Positions 17,901 through 26,966 of a stretch of 40,022 nt of DNA are shown here, piece by piece. The notes beneath the pieces are model-generated. The model saw only the letters and a list, made by a program, of their open reading frames with translations, did not search any database and had not been told where the DNA came from. How positions within the stretch are numbered: the first letter of the stretch is position 1; every line of letters starts with the position of its first letter. Source of the DNA: Mucilaginibacter sp. (lineage in GTDB: Bacteria > Bacteroidota > Bacteroidia > Sphingobacteriales > Sphingobacteriaceae); assembly GCF_028288225.1 (NCBI RefSeq), contig NZ_JAQBOC010000064.1, positions 1 to 40,022 on the forward strand, read 5' to 3'. Position numbers and translations under genes: made by a program.

Positions 17901-20900
17901 CTTCATTCCATGTAAGTTTGGTTTCGTTTAAAACAACCTGAACGGGAGTATCAATACCTTCCCAAAAAAATGCCGTACGCAAAATATCATACTTATCAAT
18001 TACAAGTTGCCAAGCCTTTTTAAATAAAGCCGGGTTCAGCCTGCCTTTCAATATAACACTTAGCTGCTCCCTGTAAGAAACAGACGAGGGATTTAGCAGG
18101 GACTGGAAAAGCAACCCTGGCTGCAGGGGCGAGAGCTTGTAAATATCGGCAACCTGTACTAATGGGTAGCCGGCATCCCTTATTTGGGCAGCGAGCGTAT
18201 TCATGCCTGATTTGCTCAGGTTTGACATTGGGAAATCTGCCGGGGAAAAGCCACCGGTTCCGGGTTGCAGGCAATGATCTATAAGTATGTTTAGGTTTGA
18301 AATAAAAGAACCTGCAAGTTTGCTTATAGTACTTTCCCGATGTTTGTTTTTATCGTAACCTATGCCTATTTTAAGTTGCCCGTTAAGTACGATTAAGTTT
18401 ACTCCAAGTAAATGGGTGCGGTGGTTTCCGGGGCTTTGCTCAAAACCACAATCGGCGTCGGAGAACTTCCAATTATTGCTCCCGGTAATTACGGAATCGC
18501 CCTGACCGAGATAATTGAAAACAACTTCGGGGGCATGCAGCATCCCGAAATTTCCCTTATCATCCGATAAATATTTTAACAACCCATAGCCTATTCCTTT
18601 ACCTGGAATTTCCCTGTATTGTTCTTTAATCGCCTGCAGGCTTTCTCCCGGTCCGCAATTTTCAGGAAGGCTAAAAACAGCAGGATAGGCAGCCGTAAAC
18701 CAACCTACAGTTCGCGAAATATCGGTTTCCTCAAACAAATCTTCCCTTCCATGGCCTTCAAGTTCAATAATTGCCGTGCTGTTTCCGCTCCATTGATTAA
18801 GAGATAAAATAAATGCAGCAAGCAAAACTTCCTGTACTTGTGTGCGGTAGGCAGCAGGTGCCTTTTTAAGCAGCGCATCTGTTTTATCGTTGTCCAAATA
18901 AACCGTAATTATACCCGGAGACATTTCAGAGGAAACACTTATTGCCTGCTGGTGATCTAAAGGAATCAATGACCCCGGCATTTTGCTTATTTTTTTCCAG
19001 TAAGCAATTTCACTTGCCGAAAGCCCAGTTTTGGAATAGGCAGACAATGCATTTATCCAGTTTTTGAAAGAATGTGATTTCTCAGGTAATTTTGCTGATG
19101 CCGGTTCATGGGTTAAGCGGAGAAAATCTTCCAGTAAAATGCGCCACGAAACCCCGTCAATCACTAAATGGTGCGCTATCAGCAGTAATCTTGATGGAAT
19201 ATCATCACCCATTCTGAAAAATACAGCCTTAAATACTACTCCATCGTAAATGTTTAATCCCGATTGAATGCTGTTTGCTGTCTCCAGAAATTTGGTTTCT
19301 TTTTCTTCAGCGGGGACAAGTTCCAGGTTGTAAAAGTTAAAAATATCATCCTTAACTTCAGGTATCATTTCCTGTGTCCATTCGCCATTTATTTTCTGTT
19401 TGCAAAAGCGCATCCGTAAGGCATCGTGGTGCAAAACCAATTTTGTAATTGCCTGCCTAATAATTTCCGGTTCCTGCTGCTCATTCGTCTCCAATAAAAC
19501 AGCCTGGTTAAAATGATGAGGATGAATAAAATCCTGCTCAAAAAACCATGATTGAATTGGCGACAAAGGCATATTACCAACTACAAGGCCCTGTTCAGCA
19601 GTGGTTTTTGTTTTTATACGTGCAACTGTCGCAAGCTGGGCGATGGTTTGGTTTTCAAAAAGGTCGCGCGGGGTAAATTTCAAACCGGCAGACCGCGCCC
19701 TCGAAACTATCTGGATACTCAGGATGGAATCGCCTCCAAGTTTAAAAAAGTTATGATGGATGCCAACATTTTCAATACCCAATACATTCTGCCATATAAG
19801 GGCAAGTATTTTCTCCTTTTCGGTATGTGGTGCTGCGTATTCGTTTAAAACTCGTTTGCTGACTTTTGTATATTCTTTTAATGCCTGCTGATCAATTTTT
19901 CCGTTAATTGTTAATGGGATCTCATCTAAAACAATAATTGAATTAGGTAACAGGTAGGCAGGAAGCTTATCCTGCAAAAATGCTTCAAGCCCCGGCAAAT
20001 CGTCATTTACAGAAGGGGGCAGCAAGCCAAATTTATTATTGGCGAAAAGCTTTTGGTAAAATGGATTTTCTTTATAAACCTGTTTATAATGCCATGAATT
20101 GTAGGAGAAATCTATTTCGGCATCATTCATTCTTACCAGTGTCCCTTCCAGTAAAAAATCAGGATTAAGCCCGTTTTCGCACAGCGTACGGGTACAAACG
20201 CCTGTAATATAATCTCCTGCTTCAACCTCTGCACCGGGGCAAAAAACCGGAAGAAATACAGGAAGCCAGCAATATTCATGTTCAAGAATATCAATTATTA
20301 CACCTGTTGTAGTATGCAGGTTAAGCCAAACCAGTATCCCGTCCATTCTCCCCTTTTTGAGTATTTCAAAACGGAAAGTATGGCTTGTTTCAGGGTCAAT
20401 AGGTTTTGTGTAATCAAGATCTTCAAAAATATCCTTTGAAGACAACAAGTGGTCGTTAGGGAATTTCTTTATACACAAGCGAAGATCGAAAGCATATCCT
20501 ACCTGGTCGAATATTTCTTTGGTGTAATGCCCCGGCACTTTATTAAAACCCGGGTTCTCATTAAGGACATCAGGAAGCGATACGGCGGCCATCATGGTAT
20601 TACTGCGCTCGGGGATCATTTTTCCACCTTCCTTTAACAACCTCCTGCTATTATTAATAATAACTGCCGAGCCTTCAGAACCACCTATTGCGCCAACAAT
20701 TTCAGAAACACAAACATCTGCAAGCTCAGGTAAAATCACCTTTGATGCATCGCCGTGTATAATGATTATCCTGTCTGCATAACCTGCACGTTCTACAGCT
20801 TCTTTTGCAAGCTTTGCCGTATTTTCATTCAGTTCAATTGCATAGATCTTAGCGGCACCGGCCTCTGCGCAAAATCGGGAGAGTATAGCGTCTTCACCTG

Positions 20901-23900
20901 TACCTATTTCAACCACTATTTTACCCGGAACTTCTGCAATAATTGCTTTTTTGTAGGCATCGTTCCTTCGTTCGTCATGTGTCATGGCGTAGTAAAGGAA
21001 TTCATCATAAACATAAAATTCGGCTACTGACGGCCAAAGCTCCATCGGCCCGGCAGACCATTCGTGCTGCGGGCTATTACCAGGTTGCGATACATCTTTC
21101 AGCGTAACAAAAGCGTTAAGCCTTTGATGCCCGCTTTCGTCATTTTGAACCTGAATAACCGACTGCGAAACCGAAGGATGTTGTTTAAGCACCGTTTCAA
21201 TTTCTTCAGGTTCTATCCTAAACCCTCTCAACTTCAGTTGCCTGTCTATACGCCCGAGAAAACAAATATTGCCATCCGGTAAAAACTTTGCCAGGTCGCC
21301 GGTCCTATACATTTGAGAACCCGGCTTTTTGGAGAACGGATCAGTAATAAAGCGCCCGGCGGTAAGTTCAGGAAGGTTTACGTATCCGGCAGCTATGCCC
21401 ACACCGCCTATAAACAGTTCACCCGGGATCCCGGGCGGTAGCGGGGCAAAGTTTTCATCAAGTATATAAGCTACCGTATTGCCAATTGGCCGTCCTATAT
21501 GAAGCGGGCCTTCACCGGGAGTGTAGGGTGTTAATGTTGAGCAAACCGTGTATTCTGTAGGGCCGTAAGCATTAACAAAATACCTGTTCTTACCCCATAT
21601 TTCAGCCGTCTTCCGGGGGCATGCTTCCCCGGCTACTACCAGCGTGGTTAATACAGGTAATTCTGTATAAGGAAGTACTTCAAGAATTGAAGGGGGCAAA
21701 GTAACATGGGTAATACCTGCAGTTTCTAACAGTGAAATAAGATCCGGGCCAGGTAACATTTTAGCCTTAGGCGCCATTACCAGCGTTGAAACAGCGCAAA
21801 GCGACACAAACATTTCTGAAATAGACGCATCGAAACTAAGCGACGCAAATTGCAGGGTTCTGCTTTGTTTGTTTAGCCTAAAAGCTTTGATCTGCTCTAA
21901 CGAGAGGTTTAACAAACCCTTGTGCCTTATCATAACCCCTTTCGGATTGCCTGTTGACCCTGATGTATATATTATGTAAGCCAGGGCCCCGGGTTTAATG
22001 TGTGTAAGCAAATTTGTTGTTATACCAGCTTGTTGGGCAAACACTTCCGCGTCTTTAGTGTCTATAAATGGAAGATCAAATTCTTGTATTATATTGCCTT
22101 CACCTATAAGCAAAGCTGCACCTGAATCCTCAAGCATATAACTGATCCTTTCACGCGGGTATTCAGGATCTACAGGTATATAAACTCCGCCTGCCTTCAT
22201 TACCCCGAGGATCGCCGATAAGGTTCGAATTGACCGGGTTGCAATAACCCCAACCCTGTCCCCGCTAACTAAATTCATGGCTAAAAGCCTGCAGGCAATA
22301 TTCTCCGATTCTATTTCTAACTCTCCATAGGTAAGTAACAAGCCATCGTATTCAAAAGCAATCTTATTCGGGTTTTCACCAGCAATTCCTTTAACAACGT
22401 CTAATACGGTTTTATCTTCAGGTAATGGCGTATCTGTGTTGTTCCACTCAAATACTATTTTCCGGAACTCGTCTTTACTGATTAACGGTAACTGCCTTAA
22501 GTTTTGTTTAGGGTTTTCAACTATGCCTTCCAAAAGCACCTGAAAATGCCGAACCATCTGCGCTATAGTTGAATGATGGAACAAATCGGTATTATATTCC
22601 ATTCCGCCAACCAAACCTCCGGCAGTTTCTTCCATCGAAAGCGACAGATCATATTTAGCAATAGACCTTTTAACCTCCATCGGTGATATTTTTAGTCCGG
22701 AGATCTCAAGGGCCGGCATAGGCATATTCTGCATATCAAATGCAACCTGGAAAACAGGGCTGTGGCTCAGGTCTCTTTCAGGCTGAATTTCGTCTATCAG
22801 TTGATCAAAGGGCACGTCTTGATGGGCGTAAGCTTCAAATGCAAGCTGTCTTACCTGGTCAATTAAAGAAAGAAAGGTGTCTGTATTTTCAAGGTCTACC
22901 CGGTAAACCACCACATTGATAAAGAAACCTATCAATGCTTCTGTTTCCAGCCTGTTACGGTTTGCAATTGATGACCCTATTAATATTTTACGTTGCCTGC
23001 TATACCTTGATAATAATATTGAATAAGCTGAAAGAAGCGTCATAAACAAGGTTGCCCCTGATTTTTTACTTAAGCTTTTTAATTTATCAGATAATTGCGG
23101 CGAAAGGCTAAACCTGTAAGTATCCCCATTTTCAGTACGTACAGATGGCCTTGGCTTATCAGTTGGAAGATCGAGTATAAATGGTGCGCCTGATAGCTTG
23201 TTTTTCCAGTAGGCTAACTGCTCACCAAAAACCCCTTTATTTTTAAGCGCTCTTTGCCAATAAGCAAAATCTGAGTACTGAACAGTAAGAGCAGCAAGTG
23301 GCGACGGCTTGTCTAAAATAAATGCTTCATACAGTGAAACAAGTTCGCTGATAAATATGCCCGATGACCATCCATCGGAAACAATGTGATGCATCGTTAC
23401 AGATAAAACATAGCTGTCGCCGGTTATGGTAAATAAAATTGCCCTTATTAATGGGTCGCGTTCAAGGTCAAATGGCTTTATTGCTTCATCAGCTATCTGT
23501 TTTTCTAAAACCTCAGGCCTGTTAGTTTCAGCTGTAACTATAGGGATATTAAACGGTTGAAGCTCTTTTACCAATTGGTAAGCTTTTCCATCAACATCAT
23601 GAAAGTTAGTCCTCAAAATATCATGCCTGCTGATTATTTCTGTAAATACATTTTGAAGGACCCTTATATCAAGTTTACCTTCAATTTTTATAGCTTCCGG
23701 GATATTGTAGGTAGCTGATGCACCTTCCAGCCTGTCTAAAAACCAAAGCCTTTGCTGTGCAAAAGACAATTGCGCCCCTTCTTCCCTGGTGACATGAATA
23801 ACCGGCTGCATGCCTTCACCTGAACCTTTGAGCTTTAGTTTTGCTATCAAAACTGCCAAATGTTCAATGGTCTGGTTTTCCATTATATCTTTAACCCCCA

Positions 23901-26900
23901 GGTCAACTTTAAAAACACTGCGGATTCGGGAAGTGATCTGAGTTGCATTAAGCGAATGCCCGCCTGCCTCAAAAAAATTGTCGAATATTCCCGGCTTTTC
24001 TGTTTTAAGTATTTCTTCCCATATGGCGGTAATTATTTCTTCAATTGGGTTAGTGGCTGCATGATAGGTGGTTTTTAATTGCGGCCCCGCGTCAAAATTA
24101 TTTAATAAGGCTTTTTTATTGGTTTTTCCATTTGGGGTAAGCGGAAAGCTGTCAATTACCCGGTACTGCACCGGCAACATATAAGCAGGCAGCTGTTTTG
24201 CCAACGTTTCTTTTAAGCTTTCCAGCTCAAAAATATCCGTCACCTCAATGAACGCAACAAGACTGTATTCGCCTGAATGGTTTTTTACGGGTATTACAGC
24301 AGCATGAATTACCCCCTGATATTTGACTAACTGATTTTCAATTTCCCCGGGTTCAATACGGTAGCCTCTTATTTTTACCTGGTCATCTTCCCGTCCGAAA
24401 TACTGAATATTACCATCTTCCAGCCAGCACCCGGTGTCTCCTGTGCGGTAAATTATTTCTCCGTTTGCAAACGGAGAATTTATAAACTTCAGAGCGGTTT
24501 GTTCGGGCTGCCCCAAATATCCTTTGGCCAAACAGGCACCTCCAATATATATACCTCCTTTTATGCCTATGGGTACTGGCATCAATGCTTTATCAAGAAT
24601 ATAAATGGACGTATTAGCAACAGGTTTACCCGCATTTATATTGCCTGCAGAAATAGCAGTGGCCGTACAACCTATTGTTGCTTCGGTAGGGCCGTATTCA
24701 TTGTAAATAGTTATTCCCGGCCATTTATTGGTTATTATTTTCACATGCTCTTCCTTCAACGCCTCACCGCCAGTTATCAAGGTAAGCAGCTTATCATTTC
24801 CTTCCGGAATGTCTTTTAATAAGGTAATATGCGAAGGCGTAAGCTTAACGGAGTCCAGCGTTCCCTGAGGGCCAAAAATTTCCTCCATAATTACACCCAC
24901 TTCCTTATCCCCATATACACTAATTGTTTTCCCCTTTGATAACGGAATAAAAATACTTGAAAGCGTGAGGTCAAAAGCCGGAGAAGTGAGCAACGGGAAA
25001 TCACCACCATGCGGATTATGAGTAAAATAGTAATCATTAGCCCATATAATATAATTAAGCAGGCTTAAATGGCTTATTTCAACCCCTTTTGGTTTCCCGG
25101 TTGAGCCTGACGTATAAATCACGTAAGCAGTATCATCCGGTTGTGGGCCATCGTTTTTTAACCCGTTACCTGCAACAGTATTGTGTGCAAAGTCGGGATG
25201 AATAATTGTCAGCTGTTCATCGCTATTTTCCGGAAACAGATCGGCATTGGCAGAAATCAATACCTTAATGTGTGCTTCGCTTATTAATGAACGGATCCTG
25301 TTATGAGGCAACGAAACATCAATTGGCAAAAAGGCTGCACCAGCTTTCATAATCGCCAATATTGAAACAATTAAACTCGTGCTTTTTTCCTGCAATATGG
25401 CAACCTTATCCCCTCTTTTTACACCATAAAAAAGCAAAGCATTTTTTATGGCATCAGCGCGGCTGTTTAACTCGGCATAAGAAATCGACCCGGTTTCAGA
25501 ATAAACAGCTACATTATTGGGCGATTTAATGACATTTTCGTTTATCAGATCGAGTATTGTTTGCCTTGATGGTAAAGGAGCAGATGTATTATTGAATTTT
25601 ACAATTACATTTTCTCTTTCAGCAGCGCTTAATAAAGAAACTGTTGCCGGAGATTGTGATGGGTTGTCGAGGATGGAGTTTACGGCTATTTCGAGATGAC
25701 AGAATAACCTTTCTATTTCTTTTAGCCCGAAACAATCTTTAAAATAATTCAACTGAAATTTCAACAGGCCATCGCGGGGAATTATCATCAATGTGAGCGG
25801 ATAATTGGTTTCCTCAAATGATTTTATATTTTTAATTTCCAGCCCATGCAAACCCTGTTGGTTAGCAGCATCAAAGGGATAATTTTCAAAAACAAGCAAG
25901 CTTCTGAATAGTGGCATATCCCCTGGTATTCCCGAAGATCTTTTAATATCTACAAGAGGAGTATATGTAAACTCATTTCTCTCATTGCTTTTCTCCTGTA
26001 AATCTTTGAGCCATGCAATTATGTCAATACCGGAGCTGATATTGACCCTTACAGGCAACGAGTTAATAAACAGCCCGACTATCGATTCAACATTTTGCAA
26101 TTCAGGCGGCCTGCCGGAAACCGTTGCCCCAAAAACAACTTCATTTTCCCCGCTATATTTACTAAGTAATATTGACCATGCCCCCTGGATCAGAATATTT
26201 GTTGTGATACCGATTTGCTTCGTCCACTCAAAAAGTTTATTTGAAAGCTGAGGTGAGAAATTGTATGCATATTCGGCGTAGCCGTGGCCGCTATGATTTT
26301 TATCGGTTAAAACTGCATTACCTATGCCTAACAGCGTTGGCGTATCAAAACCTGCCAACTCGCTATCCCAAAAATCCTTTGCCTTTTTCAAATCCTGCTT
26401 GCCAAGCCACGAGATATAATTTTTAAATAGCGGCTTAGCCGGCAAATGCACAGGTTTACCATTTACAATAGCCTGGTACCTTGTAAATAATTCATTAAGT
26501 ATAATCCCTGAACACCATCCATCCATCAGCATGTGATGATGGCTCCAGATAAATTTCCATAAATTGTTTGCTGTGTTAACCAGCAAGCAGCGCATCAGGG
26601 GCGCCTGTTCATGATTAAAGCCCTTCCTGCGGTCATCACGAAGCAATTGCTCAAACTTTGCGTTTGCATGCTCTCCTTCAAACCCGCGCCAATCCAATAT
26701 TTCCCACGGCAGTTCAGCAGTTTTATGCACCACTTGTACAGGTTTATCAAGCCCGTCCCAATGAAAAGAAGTGCGAAAAACCGGGTGCTGATTAACCGTT
26801 TCCTGCCAGGCCTGTTTAAAAGCCGGCAAATTAAGGCTGCCTTCCAAATCGCAGCTTACCTGCTCAAAATAAGCCTCAGAATCAGGATGGGCCAACAGGT

Positions 26901-26964
26901 GAAACAACATCCCCTCCTGCATGGGCGAAAGCGCATAAATATCTTCTATGGTATTTTTATTCAT
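14959..26964 (-). CDS. NRPS, three modules: C-A-PCP / C-A-(MT)-PCP-E / C-A-PCP
   Basis: This 4001-residue protein begins with a post-epimerisation C domain (LSPMQEGMLFH at 13; HHHMLMDGWC near 145). Module 1 has an A domain with code D-L-S-K-I-G-E-I-G (Asn-like, FDLTLSSIF near 663) and PCP GGHSLN near 1001. Module 2 has an LCL C domain (HHIVSDGWS near 1195), an A domain with code D-A-S-T-V-A-A-V-C (aromatic-like, near 1711) and a PRMT-like methyltransferase at about 1968-2311 (VVEIGTGEDAI, SEIVGAIGGSEG). Its PCP is GGDSILSIQ near 2415 and its E domain has HHLVIDGVSWR near 2600. Module 3 has a post-E C domain (LSPLQPGLLFQ near 2948), an A domain with code D-I-L-Q-L-G-M-I-W, the glycine code, and PCP GGHSLLATQ near 3943. 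The C-terminus is acidic (SDDDNEVFEF) and suits docking to the next protein. The start lies 2 bases after the previous stop, so translation is probably coupled. Confidence 0.95.
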   Translation of the reverse strand: MNKNTIEDIYALSPMQEGMLFHLLAHPDSEAYFEQVSCDLEGSLNLPAFKQAWQETVNQHPVFRTSFHWDGLDKPVQVVHKTAELPWEILDWRGFEGEHANAKFEQLLRDDRRKGFNHEQAPLMRCLLVNTANNLWKFIWSHHHMLMDGWCSGIILNELFTRYQAIVNGKPVHLPAKPLFKNYISWLGKQDLKKAKDFWDSELAGFDTPTLLGIGNAVLTDKNHSGHGYAEYAYNFSPQLSNKLFEWTKQIGITTNILIQGAWSILLSKYSGENEVVFGATVSGRPPELQNVESIVGLFINSLPVRVNISSGIDIIAWLKDLQEKSNERNEFTYTPLVDIKRSSGIPGDMPLFRSLLVFENYPFDAANQQGLHGLEIKNIKSFEETNYPLTLMIIPRDGLLKFQLNYFKDCFGLKEIERLFCHLEIAVNSILDNPSQSPATVSLLSAAERENVIVKFNNTSAPLPSRQTILDLINENVIKSPNNVAVYSETGSISYAELNSRADAIKNALLFYGVKRGDKVAILQEKSTSLIVSILAIMKAGAAFLPIDVSLPHNRIRSLISEAHIKVLISANADLFPENSDEQLTIIHPDFAHNTVAGNGLKNDGPQPDDTAYVIYTSGSTGKPKGVEISHLSLLNYIIWANDYYFTHNPHGGDFPLLTSPAFDLTLSSIFIPLSKGKTISVYGDKEVGVIMEEIFGPQGTLDSVKLTPSHITLLKDIPEGNDKLLTLITGGEALKEEHVKIITNKWPGITIYNEYGPTEATIGCTATAISAGNINAGKPVANTSIYILDKALMPVPIGIKGGIYIGGACLAKGYLGQPEQTALKFINSPFANGEIIYRTGDTGCWLEDGNIQYFGREDDQVKIRGYRIEPGEIENQLVKYQGVIHAAVIPVKNHSGEYSLVAFIEVTDIFELESLKETLAKQLPAYMLPVQYRVIDSFPLTPNGKTNKKALLNNFDAGPQLKTTYHAATNPIEEIITAIWEEILKTEKPGIFDNFFEAGGHSLNATQITSRIRSVFKVDLGVKDIMENQTIEHLAVLIAKLKLKGSGEGMQPVIHVTREEGAQLSFAQQRLWFLDRLEGASATYNIPEAIKIEGKLDIRVLQNVFTEIISRHDILRTNFHDVDGKAYQLVKELQPFNIPIVTAETNRPEVLEKQIADEAIKPFDLERDPLIRAILFTITGDSYVLSVTMHHIVSDGWSSGIFISELVSLYEAFILDKPSPLAALTVQYSDFAYWQRALKNKGVFGEQLAYWKNKLSGAPFILDLPTDKPRPSVRTENGDTYRFSLSPQLSDKLKSLSKKSGATLFMTLLSAYSILLSRYSRQRKILIGSSIANRNRLETEALIGFFINVVVYRVDLENTDTFLSLIDQVRQLAFEAYAHQDVPFDQLIDEIQPERDLSHSPVFQVAFDMQNMPMPALEISGLKISPMEVKRSIAKYDLSLSMEETAGGLVGGMEYNTDLFHHSTIAQMVRHFQVLLEGIVENPKQNLRQLPLISKDEFRKIVFEWNNTDTPLPEDKTVLDVVKGIAGENPNKIAFEYDGLLLTYGELEIESENIACRLLAMNLVSGDRVGVIATRSIRTLSAILGVMKAGGVYIPVDPEYPRERISYMLEDSGAALLIGEGNIIQEFDLPFIDTKDAEVFAQQAGITTNLLTHIKPGALAYIIYTSGSTGNPKGVMIRHKGLLNLSLEQIKAFRLNKQSRTLQFASLSFDASISEMFVSLCAVSTLVMAPKAKMLPGPDLISLLETAGITHVTLPPSILEVLPYTELPVLTTLVVAGEACPRKTAEIWGKNRYFVNAYGPTEYTVCSTLTPYTPGEGPLHIGRPIGNTVAYILDENFAPLPPGIPGELFIGGVGIAAGYVNLPELTAGRFITDPFSKKPGSQMYRTGDLAKFLPDGNICFLGRIDRQLKLRGFRIEPEEIETVLKQHPSVSQSVIQVQNDESGHQRLNAFVTLKDVSQPGNSPQHEWSAGPMELWPSVAEFYVYDEFLYYAMTHDERRNDAYKKAIIAEVPGKIVVEIGTGEDAILSRFCAEAGAAKIYAIELNENTAKLAKEAVERAGYADRIIIIHGDASKVILPELADVCVSEIVGAIGGSEGSAVIINNSRRLLKEGGKMIPERSNTMMAAVSLPDVLNENPGFNKVPGHYTKEIFDQVGYAFDLRLCIKKFPNDHLLSSKDIFEDLDYTKPIDPETSHTFRFEILKKGRMDGILVWLNLHTTTGVIIDILEHEYCWLPVFLPVFCPGAEVEAGDYITGVCTRTLCENGLNPDFLLEGTLVRMNDAEIDFSYNSWHYKQVYKENPFYQKLFANNKFGLLPPSVNDDLPGLEAFLQDKLPAYLLPNSIIVLDEIPLTINGKIDQQALKEYTKVSKRVLNEYAAPHTEKEKILALIWQNVLGIENVGIHHNFFKLGGDSILSIQIVSRARSAGLKFTPRDLFENQTIAQLATVARIKTKTTAEQGLVVGNMPLSPIQSWFFEQDFIHPHHFNQAVLLETNEQQEPEIIRQAITKLVLHHDALRMRFCKQKINGEWTQEMIPEVKDDIFNFYNLELVPAEEKETKFLETANSIQSGLNIYDGVVFKAVFFRMGDDIPSRLLLIAHHLVIDGVSWRILLEDFLRLTHEPASAKLPEKSHSFKNWINALSAYSKTGLSASEIAYWKKISKMPGSLIPLDHQQAISVSSEMSPGIITVYLDNDKTDALLKKAPAAYRTQVQEVLLAAFILSLNQWSGNSTAIIELEGHGREDLFEETDISRTVGWFTAAYPAVFSLPENCGPGESLQAIKEQYREIPGKGIGYGLLKYLSDDKGNFGMLHAPEVVFNYLGQGDSVITGSNNWKFSDADCGFEQSPGNHRTHLLGVNLIVLNGQLKIGIGYDKNKHRESTISKLAGSFISNLNILIDHCLQPGTGGFSPADFPMSNLSKSGMNTLAAQIRDAGYPLVQVADIYKLSPLQPGLLFQSLLNPSSVSYREQLSVILKGRLNPALFKKAWQLVIDKYDILRTAFFWEGIDTPVQVVLNETKLTWNEDTWNCENDAEGKAAIEQFLEDDLNQSFSFSKAPLMRLTLTNVHNDQWFFCWTHHHILMDGWCLPIIIREVFDNYEALMADKDLQVVPVTPYANFIKWLGKQDEGAAKEWWANYLTGLHHPTPLGIDQHQSSGHAGKMQDCATELGAELENRLKQFAQNAGVTLNILIHAAWSLLISKYAGTDDVVFGVVVSGRPPELEGVEKMVGLFINSVPVRISVNNDSKLGEWLQNIQLKQLERDNYSYTSLTKIREYSGMDGSQQLFESLIIFENYPVDKSVDDGIKGLTISSAKFSEQTHYPVTLMVVPGESLGFRISYDSSRFEKETISRVLRHLLNILNGFSADADQTLGEISLIGEEETAFVLNTFNAQAPVVSHVKLVLEEFNKQVLDHPEATALLFERENYSYGEINLRANQLANLLLNCGLKPGGLAALCLDRSPEMMISLLAILKTGAAYLPLDPKFPVDRLHYMLDNSGAVMLLTEQKYKNMWQGKKVQMLMTEEIKPLLTKEKADEPNITIKPNDLAYIIYTSGSTGKPKGVQINHGALGNFLASMKIQPGITAQDILLAVTTISFDIAGLEIFLPLTSGATVALLPEEVSADPEKLMACMNQVKPTIMQATPATWLMLLNNGWNGSGILKVLCGGEALPNELAAELARCNKSLWNMYGPTETTIWSAVLNIDPQQHLSSNGYALIGGPIANTAFYILDEARKPVPAGVAGELYIGGDGVAKGYLGLPELTDEKFIPDPFSKQQGSRIYKTGDLAKWTNEGKISFLGRIDQQVKIRGFRIETGEVESVIKEIAGVKDVVVIAGKDHQDNDCLLAFIIAENAENISAAAIREVLQTRLPVYMIPSAFIPLDKFPLTPNGKTDRKALKNNYKGRVLIADENYVAPVNQLQEKIHEIWAAVLGIPQISIKDNFFMLGGHSLLATQCISRVRTGFELEVPLKMLFDHPDIESFTIAMQQFISEAEQAQTVSDDDNEVFEF

Positions 26965-26966
26965 CG

